Positions 1 to 5,541 of a stretch of 9,648 nucleotides of DNA are shown one piece after another. The DNA lies in the NCBI GenBank assembly GCA_902772565.1, contig CACYBJ010000205.1, positions 1-9,648 on the forward strand. Reading direction: 5' to 3'. Each line of letters opens with the position of its first letter. Position 1 is the first letter of the stretch. The position numbers and the translations under genes were made by a program. The DNA comes from an uncultured Lachnospiraceae bacterium (lineage in GTDB: Bacteria; Bacillota; Clostridia; Lachnospirales; Lachnospiraceae). The notes beneath the pieces are model-generated. The model worked only from the letters and a program-made list of their open reading frames with translations, did no database searches and was not told the origin of the DNA.

Positions 1-782
1 CAAAGCCTGTGGCCTGCCCAAAGTGCGGTTCCAAAGCGATTGCCGGATTTAAGGCAGGTACGGAAAAAATCGAAGCAATGATCGCAAGGGCCTTTCCTTC
101 CGCAAGAATACTCAGGATGGATGCCGACACCACCTCAAAAAAAGGCGAGTACGAAAAAATCCTTTCCGCCTTTAAAAACGGAAAGGCAGATATTCTCATC
201 GGCACCCAGATGATAGTAAAGGGACATGATTTCCCGAAAGTGACTCTTGTGGGAATACTTGCAGCAGATCTTTCCCTGTTCGTAAGCGATTACAGGGCAG
301 GAGAGAGAACCTATCAGTTAATTGCACAGGCAGCAGGACGCGCCGGACGAGGAGAACTTCCGGGAGAATGTGTGATACAGACCTATAACCCGGATAATTA
401 CTGCGTAACAGCCGCAGCTGCAAACGATTACGAAGAGTTTTACAACGAAGAGATACTCAGCAGAAAAATCATGGGTTATCCGCCCGAAGGAAACATGCTC
501 ATGATAATGATAAAATCCGACAGCCCCGAGAAGAACAGAAGGGTTGCGGAGAAGGCGGCATATGCCGTCAAAAAATACGGAGAGTCCGTAAAGGCCCGCT
601 TAGACATAACAGGTCCTGTGGCTGCTTCCGTTAAAAAGATAGATGACATCTACAGAGATGTGATTTACATTAAAGACAAAGACATGGAACAACTTATCAG
701 ACTTAAGGATGCCGTAGAATACTTCTTTTTTGACCAGAAGATAAACGAAGCTTCACTTCAGTTTGATTTTAATCCTCAGTAA
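1..782 (+). CDS. priA: Primosomal replication-restart helicase PriA, C-terminal part (5' truncated by window)
   Basis: PriA is the superfamily 2 DNA helicase that recognises stalled forks and loads the replication restart primosome in the cytoplasm. The frame is open from the first base, so the gene starts upstream; about 259 residues are visible of a family length near 730-750. It begins in the last Cys pair of the zinc-binding insert (CPKCGS, Cys codons at 15-17 and 24-26). Then come the RMDADTT segment, helicase motif V (IGTQMIVKGHDFP, codons 198-236) and motif VI (QAAGRAGRG, 327-353), followed by the C-terminal domain with the IQTYNPDNY and GYPPEG stretches typical of PriA. The GTG at 9-11 is an internal Val codon, not a start. 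The TAA stop (780-782) touches the ribosome binding site of def, so the two are likely co-transcribed. Family assignment is secure; only the N-terminal DNA-binding and ATPase motifs are out of view. Confidence 0.95.
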   Translation, partial: KPVACPKCGSKAIAGFKAGTEKIEAMIARAFPSARILRMDADTTSKKGEYEKILSAFKNGKADILIGTQMIVKGHDFPKVTLVGILAADLSLFVSDYRAGERTYQLIAQAAGRAGRGELPGECVIQTYNPDNYCVTAAAANDYEEFYNEEILSRKIMGYPPEGNMLMIMIKSDSPEKNRRVAEKAAYAVKKYGESVKARLDITGPVAASVKKIDDIYRDVIYIKDKDMEQLIRLKDAVEYFFFDQKINEASLQFDFNPQ

Positions 783-787
783 AGGAG
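781..787 (+). promoter_or_regulatory. Shine-Dalgarno sequence of def
   Basis: AAAGGAG lies six bases before the ATG at 794 and shares two bases with the priA stop codon. It is the best ribosome binding site in the window. It fixes the def start and makes translational coupling to priA likely. Confidence 0.8.
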
Positions 788-793
788 TTTATT

Positions 794-1306
794 ATGGCAC
801 TCAGACAGATTAGAGAATACGGTGATCCGATACTTGAAAAACAGTGTAAGCCTGTGGCGGAAATGACAGAACGCACAAAAGAACTGATCGATGACATGTT
901 TGAAACAATGTACGAATCAGGCGGTGTGGGACTTGCCGCACCTCAGGTGGGAATTCTTAAACAGCTTTGCGTAATAGATGTAACACCCGATTGCTCTGAG
1001 CCTCTGGTTTTCATTAATCCGGAAATTACGGAAATGTCCCAGGAAGAACAGACCGGCTACGAAGGATGTCTTTCCTACCCGGGAAAGAGTGGCATCGTTA
1101 CAAGAGCAATGCGCGTTAAGGCAACGGCTCTTGACCGCGACATGAAGCCTTTTGAAATCGAAGCCGAAGGCCTTCTTGCAAGATGCATGCAGCATGAATT
1201 CGACCATCTTAAGGGCATACTTTACATGGGTAAAGTTGAAGGAGACATAATAGACAACTCCGAACTCTATGCAGAGGATGACGAAGAAGAATCGGAAGAT
1301 GAATAA
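794..1306 (+). CDS. def: Peptide deformylase
   Basis: Removes the N-formyl group from the starting methionine of new proteins as they leave the ribosome; a cytoplasmic Fe/Zn metallohydrolase. At 170 residues it has the normal bacterial size. All three family motifs are intact: GVGLAAPQ (44-51, with Gln51), EGCLS (90-94, metal ligand Cys92) and HEFDH (134-138, metal ligands His134 and His138, catalytic Glu135). The ATG is fixed by a strong AAAGGAG six bases upstream and by the usual MALRQIREYGDPIL N-terminus. It pairs functionally with fmt downstream, which adds the formyl group. The oddity is the C-terminus: residues 161-170 (EDDEEESEDE) are an acidic low-complexity tail, and the last codons plus stop form the first copy of a 30-bp tandem repeat. 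The tail lies beyond the catalytic core, so activity should not depend on it. Confidence 0.96.
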   Translation: MALRQIREYGDPILEKQCKPVAEMTERTKELIDDMFETMYESGGVGLAAPQVGILKQLCVIDVTPDCSEPLVFINPEITEMSQEEQTGYEGCLSYPGKSGIVTRAMRVKATALDRDMKPFEIEAEGLLARCMQHEFDHLKGILYMGKVEGDIIDNSELYAEDDEEESEDE

Positions 1307-1366
1307 TCGTTAGAAATATAATCGGTAGATGAATAACCGTTAGAAATATAAGCGGAAGATGAACAA
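1291..1366 (+). repeat. 30-bp tandem repeat, about 2.5 copies, spanning the def stop codon
   Basis: Copies lie at 1291-1320 and 1321-1350, with a partial third at 1351-1366. The first two differ at only two positions (A/T at copy position 6, T/C at position 17). Each full copy holds the core CGGWAGATGAATAAYCGTTAG followed by AAATATA. The period is a multiple of three. In the def frame each full copy contains two TAA codons, and copy 1 supplies the last codons (SEDE) and stop of def. This looks like replication-slippage duplication of the gene end; no protein-binding role is evident. Confidence 0.85.
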
Positions 1367-1469
1367 TCTGACGATTATGAATACCGGGAAATGATGATTG
1401 GCCCAATGGGGCAGCGATAAATAATAAGGGGAATGAAAGGGAACCATAAGGTTCTTTACGGTAAAGAAT
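1307..1469 (+). other. def-fmt intergenic region
   Basis: This 163-base gap is the only sizeable one in an otherwise tightly packed operon. It holds the rest of the 30-bp tandem repeat (to 1366). It then holds a stretch in the def frame (1352-1417) that stays open for 22 codons and reads AEDEQSDDYEYR onwards until TAA at 1418-1420. A 4-bp GCCC/GGGC hairpin lies at 1401-1412, and inverted repeats sit just before fmt. A TATAAT hexamer occurs at 1317-1322 but I find no matching -35 element. I see no convincing gene, promoter or terminator here. Confidence 0.6.
1436..1467 (+). promoter_or_regulatory. Paired inverted repeats ahead of the fmt start
   Basis: Two small inverted repeats lie directly upstream of the fmt ATG (1470). 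The first is GAACC-ATAA-GGTTC (1441-1454), preceded by AAAGG (1436-1440). The second is TCTTTAC-G-GTAAAGA (1453-1467), a perfect 7-bp inverted repeat around one base, which as RNA would form six pairs with a CGG loop. They share bases 1453-1454, so the full forms exclude each other. The second covers the weak GGTAAAG ribosome binding region. Either an RNA switch on fmt translation or a DNA operator is possible; function is inference only. Confidence 0.35.
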
Positions 1470-2402
1470 ATGAGAATAGTTTACATGGGCACGCCGGAAA
1501 TAGCTGCCGTAATTCTTAAAAAAATACTCAACAGCGGAAAGCACGAAGTTGTGCTTGCGGTAACACAGCCTGACAGGCCGAGGGGCCGAGGCAATAACGT
1601 TGCCATGTCAGAGGTTAAAACTCTGGCACTTGAGCATGAGATTCCGGTATTTACTCCGGAAAGAATCAAGGACCCCGAGAGTGTGGAAGAACTTCGTAAG
1701 TACGAAGCCGACATATTCGTAGTAGCAGCATTTGGCCAGATACTCTCCTCGGAAATCCTTAACATGCCCAAGTACGGCTGCGTAAACGTTCATGCATCCC
1801 TTCTTCCGAAGTACAGAGGGGCGGCACCTATTCAGTGGGCTATTCTGGACGGCCAGCTTACTACCGGAATTACAATCATGCAGATGGATGAGGGCCTTGA
1901 TACAGGCGACATTATTATCCAGGAGGAAATCAGAATCCCTCATGACGAAACCGCCGGCGGACTTCATGACACTCTTGCTGAGCTGGGCGGAGACATGATC
2001 CTTAAGGCTCTTACCATGATAGAAGACGGAACAGCCACAAGAACTCCCCAGGGACCTGCGAAAACCCACTATGCTACCATGCTTAACAAGTCCATGGGTA
2101 AGCTGGATTTTACAAAGTCCGCAAGAGAACTGGACCGTTATGTAAGAGGACTCAACCCATGGCCATCGGCATATGCCTATCTTGAAGGCAGAATGATCAA
2201 AATCTGGGATACCATGATTACCGACAAATGCGAGGACGGCCTTGCACCGGGAGATGTCTACGGAATAGACAAAAACGGTTTTTATATTGCCACCGGCGAA
2301 GGCGGACTCAGAGTTCTGGCCCTTCAGCCCGAAGGAAAAAGACAGATGACCGCAGCCGAATTTATGCGGGGATATGATATATACGGAAAGCATTTTGAGT
2401 GA
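1470..2402 (+). CDS. fmt: Methionyl-tRNA formyltransferase
   Basis: Transfers a formyl group from 10-formyl-tetrahydrofolate to the amino group of initiator Met-tRNA, marking it for translation start. At 310 residues it has the normal length. The N-terminal formyltransferase domain (about 1-185) begins with the usual MRIVYMGTPE and contains QPDRPRGRG (33-41), the active-site segment NVHASLLPKYRGAAP (106-120) with catalytic Asn106 and His108, and the MDEGLDTGDI loop (139-148) with Asp144. The C-terminal tRNA-binding domain (about 205-305) includes the conserved LNPWPSAY (228-235). No strong Shine-Dalgarno sequence precedes the ATG; GGTAAAG at 1460-1466 is the only candidate and lies inside a palindrome. 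The start is chosen on the family N-terminus. The stop overlaps the rsmB start as TGATG. Some Clostridia carry a zinc metallopeptidase gene between fmt and rsmB; it is absent here. Confidence 0.96.
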   Translation: MRIVYMGTPEIAAVILKKILNSGKHEVVLAVTQPDRPRGRGNNVAMSEVKTLALEHEIPVFTPERIKDPESVEELRKYEADIFVVAAFGQILSSEILNMPKYGCVNVHASLLPKYRGAAPIQWAILDGQLTTGITIMQMDEGLDTGDIIIQEEIRIPHDETAGGLHDTLAELGGDMILKALTMIEDGTATRTPQGPAKTHYATMLNKSMGKLDFTKSARELDRYVRGLNPWPSAYAYLEGRMIKIWDTMITDKCEDGLAPGDVYGIDKNGFYIATGEGGLRVLALQPEGKRQMTAAEFMRGYDIYGKHFE

Positions 2403-3736
2403 TGAGTGACCGCGAAACTGCCTACAAAATATTAAACGATATCTTTAACAATGACATGCTTTATCAGGACGCGCTGGCATCTGCCTTTGAAAATGCCAAA
2501 AAGGCGGGTGAGGATGTTAACAAAGCCTGGGTGACGCGCCTTGTAAAGGGTGTGACGGAAAGATATCTTTCCCTTGTTTTTCTGATTGAAGAGCAGGCAG
2601 GACGAAAGTTTGAAAAGATCCATAAGAACGTGAGAATCGTGCTTCTTTCGGGTCTGTACCAGGGAATGTACATGAATGTGCCGGTTTCGGCAGCGGTTAA
2701 CGAATCCGTAAAACTAGCGGTAAAACACAAACTTGCAGGCCTAAGAGGCTTTGTAAACGGAGTATTAAGAGGTATTTTCAGGGAATTCGAAGGGGCGGAA
2801 TCTGCCGACGAATTTATTGCCGAAAAAGCCGAAGCAAAATATCCCGGAGACGAAGATAAGCAGCTTTCGGTGATCACATCCACTCCGGTATGGATCATTA
2901 AAAACTATGAAAACTACTCCGATGACGTTAAGAGCATACTCTACGGACAGTTTTCGGAGCAGGTACTTACCATAAGCCCCCTTAGGAGCCGCACCAGCGA
3001 CACACAGCTTCAGGAGGCCTTTAAAAAAGAAAACACAGGATTTAGCCTGAAGAATTTTTCGGCTTCGGGTGAGGAGTTTTCCTACTACGAAATAAGTCCC
3101 GGTAAGGCGGTATACGAACTTCCTTCTTTTAAGAAAGGTTACTATATCGTTCAGGATCCCGCATCCATGCTGGCTTCCGAGATGGTTCCTCTCATTCCCG
3201 AAATGAAAGTGATCGACGTGTGCGCCGCTCCCGGAGGAAAGGCAATACACCTGGCGGACAGAATAACCGCTGTTTCCGGCCATGTGACCGCCTGCGACAT
3301 ATCCGCAACGAAGGTGGATAAGATCAACGATACCATAAAGCGTACGGGGCTTGTTAACATAACAACCCTTCCGGCAGATGCCGCAAAAAACATCAAAAAC
3401 TTCAACAATTTCTTTGATGTGGCTGTTTGCGATCTGCCCTGTTCGGGACTCGGCGTCATCGCCAAAAAGCCGGACATTAAGTATAAAACAGGTGAAAGCG
3501 ATCCTGCCGAACTTTCAAAGCTTCAGAAGAGCATACTTGAAAACGTGATCAGGTATGTAAAGTGCGGCGGATACATCTGCTTTTCCACCTGCACCCTTAC
3601 AAAGTGCGAAAACGAAGACAATGTGAAATTCCTTTGTGAAAAGGGATTTACGGAAATAAAGTCCGTAACGCTCATTCCGGACCGCGAACATGATGGCTTC
3701 TTTATCAGCATCCTTAAGAAAAATCGGGAAGATTAA
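2402..3736 (+). CDS. rsmB: 16S rRNA (cytosine-967 C5) methyltransferase RsmB
   Basis: Methylates a single cytosine of 16S rRNA using S-adenosylmethionine. The protein is 444 residues, normal for the family. The N-terminal NusB-like RNA-binding domain spans about 1-130 (RLVKGVTER, NVPVSAAVNESVKLA). The Rossmann methyltransferase domain follows: QDPAS (251-255), SAM-binding motif I DVCAAPGGK (272-280), motif IV DLPCSGLGV (344-352) with Cys347, and motif VI STCTL (395-399) with the expected nucleophile Cys397, then HDGFFISILKK near the end. ATG at 2402 overlaps the fmt TGA by one base; a GTG at 2399 in the same frame would add one residue and cannot be excluded. GGAAAG at 2385-2390 could serve either. 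Expression is probably coupled to fmt translation. Confidence 0.94.
   Translation: MSDRETAYKILNDIFNNDMLYQDALASAFENAKKAGEDVNKAWVTRLVKGVTERYLSLVFLIEEQAGRKFEKIHKNVRIVLLSGLYQGMYMNVPVSAAVNESVKLAVKHKLAGLRGFVNGVLRGIFREFEGAESADEFIAEKAEAKYPGDEDKQLSVITSTPVWIIKNYENYSDDVKSILYGQFSEQVLTISPLRSRTSDTQLQEAFKKENTGFSLKNFSASGEEFSYYEISPGKAVYELPSFKKGYYIVQDPASMLASEMVPLIPEMKVIDVCAAPGGKAIHLADRITAVSGHVTACDISATKVDKINDTIKRTGLVNITTLPADAAKNIKNFNNFFDVAVCDLPCSGLGVIAKKPDIKYKTGESDPAELSKLQKSILENVIRYVKCGGYICFSTCTLTKCENEDNVKFLCEKGFTEIKSVTLIPDREHDGFFISILKKNRED
3726..3731 (+). promoter_or_regulatory. Shine-Dalgarno sequence deciding the rlmN start
   Basis: GGGAAG lies six bases before ATG 3738 and inside the last codons of rsmB. 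It supports a start at 3738, immediately after the rsmB stop, over the longer in-frame alternative at 3690 that would overlap rsmB by 47 bases. Confidence 0.55.
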
Positions 3737-3737
3737 T

Positions 3738-4802
3738 ATGGAAAACAGTTTGCCGGACATTAAGTCCATGAATAAAACCGAACTTACCGATTTTATTAAG
3801 GAAAAGGGTTTTCCGGCATTCAGAGCCAAGCAGATTTACGACTGGATGCATGTAAAACTGGTAAAAAGCATTTCGGATATGACCAATATTCCCAAGGATT
3901 TAAGGCAGTATCTTGAAAATAACACTCACTGGATCGCAGTAGAGAATCTGGCCTGTCAGGAGTCCAAAAGGGGCGACACAAAGAAGTTCCTGTTCGGTCT
4001 TGACGACGGCAATGCCATTGAAAGCGTATGGATGAAATACAAGCACGGCAATTCCGTGTGTATAAGCTCTCAGGTAGGATGCCGCATGGGCTGCACCTTC
4101 TGCGCATCTACCATAGGAGGTCTGGTCCGAAATCTTACTCCTTCGGAAATGCTGGAGCAGGTTTATGAAATAACCAGAGCTACCGGTGAGAGGGTAAGCA
4201 ATATAGTGGTTATGGGCTGCGGCGAACCTCTTGACAACTTCGATACTCTGATAAAGTTTATCGATCTTATTACCAATGCCGACGGCCTTAACATCAGCCA
4301 GAGAAATATTACTGTTTCAACCTGTGGCCTTGTGCCTAAAATCAGGCAGCTGGCCGATTATGAGTTAAATATCACACTGGCTATTTCCCTTCACGCCTGC
4401 AATGACGAGAAGAGAAGATGTACGATGCCGGTGGCCAGATCCTATACCATTGCAGAGATAATGGACGCCTGCAGGTATTATTTTAAAAAGACGGGACGGC
4501 GCATCAGTTTTGAATATGCCCTGATCGAGGGCGTAAATGACACAAAAGAGGACTGGGAAGGCTTAAGCCGCCTTCTTAAAGGGGAAAATGCCCATGTAAA
4601 TCTTATTCCTGTCAATCCCGTAAAAGAGCGTGATTACAGGCGTACAGCCCCCGAAAATGTGGCCGTATTTCAACAAATGCTTGAAAAAAACGGCATAAAT
4701 GGTACTATAAGGAGAGAAATGGGCGCAGATATTGATGCAGCCTGCGGACAGCTCAGAAGAAGCTATGAAAAGGGTTTAAAGGAGAATACAGAAAAAGGAT
4801 GA
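3738..4802 (+). CDS. rlmN: Dual-specificity rRNA/tRNA adenine-C2 methyltransferase RlmN (radical SAM)
   Basis: RlmN makes 2-methyladenosine at A2503 of 23S rRNA and at position 37 of some tRNAs. It uses radical SAM chemistry with a 4Fe-4S cluster and a methyl-cysteine intermediate. The 354-residue protein has an N-terminal accessory domain (FRAKQIYDWMH, 28-38) and the cluster motif CRMGCTFC (Cys115, Cys119, Cys122). It also has SAM-contact segment MGCGEPLDN (159-167) and both catalytic cysteines: Cys108 in VCISSQVGC, and Cys336 in DIDAACGQL, the methyl carrier. The ATG at 3738 follows the rsmB TAA by one base and is preceded by GGGAAG; another in-frame ATG at 3768 is possible. The stop overlaps stp by four bases (ATGA). 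All key residues are present, so it should be active. The paralogue Cfr is unlikely, given the operon context and the RlmN-type ends. Confidence 0.95.
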   Translation: MENSLPDIKSMNKTELTDFIKEKGFPAFRAKQIYDWMHVKLVKSISDMTNIPKDLRQYLENNTHWIAVENLACQESKRGDTKKFLFGLDDGNAIESVWMKYKHGNSVCISSQVGCRMGCTFCASTIGGLVRNLTPSEMLEQVYEITRATGERVSNIVVMGCGEPLDNFDTLIKFIDLITNADGLNISQRNITVSTCGLVPKIRQLADYELNITLAISLHACNDEKRRCTMPVARSYTIAEIMDACRYYFKKTGRRISFEYALIEGVNDTKEDWEGLSRLLKGENAHVNLIPVNPVKERDYRRTAPENVAVFQQMLEKNGINGTIRREMGADIDAACGQLRRSYEKGLKENTEKG

Positions 4803-5527
4803 AAGTATATGCGGTTACGGACGTAGGTATGAAACGTTCGATGAATCAGGATTCGTTCCTTTGCCATGAAGAACCGCTTGGCATACTTCCGAACTGCTTT
4901 ATCATAGCGGACGGAATGGGAGGTCACAATGCGGGAGATTACGCATCCCGCTATGTAATTGATTCTGTGGCATCAAGTTTCAGGTCAACCAAAAAACGAA
5001 CTAAGATACAGGCCATAGAAGAGGCTGTAAGAGTAGCCAACGAAGGCATTGTCCGTAAGGGCTCCGAAATGAAGGAACTGGAGGGCATGGGAACCACGTT
5101 TGTCATGGTAACCATCGACGAGGACGATACGGTTCTCGCAGCCAACATCGGCGATTCCAGACTGTATCTTGTTTCAGATAACAAGATCAGGCAGATATCC
5201 ATGGACCACTCCCTGGTAGCGGAAATGGTCCGTAAAGGCGAAATCAACAAAGAGGGAGCCAGATATCATCCCCAGAAGAATGTTGTACTTCGTGCCATAA
5301 GCACCAGAGAAGTTGTTTCACCTGATTTCTACGAATTCAAGGTGAAGCCCGGAGATTATTGTCTCTTGTGTTCCGACGGACTTTCTGATATGCTTGACGA
5401 GGTCGAAATGCTGAAGGTCATCAACGAATACGAAGATGTCAGCGATATTTCAGAGAGAATGATAACTCTTGCCAACGAAAACGGCGGCAAGGATAATATC
5501 ACATTAATATTGATAAAGATTGAGTAG
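4799..5527 (+). CDS. stp: PP2C-family Ser/Thr protein phosphatase (Stp/PrpC type)
   Basis: A cytoplasmic metal-dependent phosphatase that reverses phosphorylation by the PASTA kinase encoded next. The 242-residue length is typical of the single-domain bacterial form. PPM/PP2C motifs in order are TDVGMKRSMNQDS (7-19, metal Asp8), ADGMGGH (37-43, Asp38), GMGTTF (97-101 region), NIGDSRLYL (116-124, Asp119), DHSLV (136-140), CSDGLSDML (191-199, Asp193) and GGKDNITLI (229-237, Asp232). Every metal-binding Asp I look for is present, and there is no membrane segment. The start overlaps rlmN by four bases. AAAGGAG lies at 4778-4784, rather far (14 bases), with a second purine run ending in GG right before the ATG, so coupling to rlmN translation is likely. 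The called symbol follows common usage; B. subtilis calls the orthologue prpC. Confidence 0.94.
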   Translation: MKVYAVTDVGMKRSMNQDSFLCHEEPLGILPNCFIIADGMGGHNAGDYASRYVIDSVASSFRSTKKRTKIQAIEEAVRVANEGIVRKGSEMKELEGMGTTFVMVTIDEDDTVLAANIGDSRLYLVSDNKIRQISMDHSLVAEMVRKGEINKEGARYHPQKNVVLRAISTREVVSPDFYEFKVKPGDYCLLCSDGLSDMLDEVEMLKVINEYEDVSDISERMITLANENGGKDNITLILIKIE

Positions 5528-5541
5528 GAAGGAATTTAATC

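Noticed and set aside
1317..1322. Perfect TATAAT hexamer in the def-fmt gap, possible internal promoter
   Set aside because: No -35-like sequence and no extended TG at the right spacing; it arises from the tandem repeat, whose next copy reads TATAAG.
1401..1412. GCCC-AATG-GGGC hairpin as a possible terminator after def
   Set aside because: Only four base pairs and no T-run follows.
1391..1420. Nine-codon frame (MMIGPMGQR) before fmt as a possible leader peptide
   Set aside because: No properly spaced ribosome binding site, no run of regulatory codons, and no terminator/antiterminator pair; better explained as part of the def-frame remnant.
1608..2393. Long antisense open frame (261 codons) over fmt
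   Set aside because: It lies wholly opposite a gene with intact motifs and its translation shows no recognisable domain; it is a shadow of fmt codon use. The same applies to the antisense frames over rsmB (2765-3283) and def (917-1207).
3690..3737. Longer N-terminus for rlmN starting at ATG 3690
   Set aside because: It would overlap the rsmB 3' end by 47 bases, adds residues not typical for RlmN, and a better-placed ATG with GGGAAG exists at 3738.
4212..4238. RlmN has MGCGEPL where GMGEPL is common, giving an extra Cys in the SAM region
   Set aside because: The GEP core is intact and this position varies among clostridial RlmN proteins as I recall them; not evidence of altered function.
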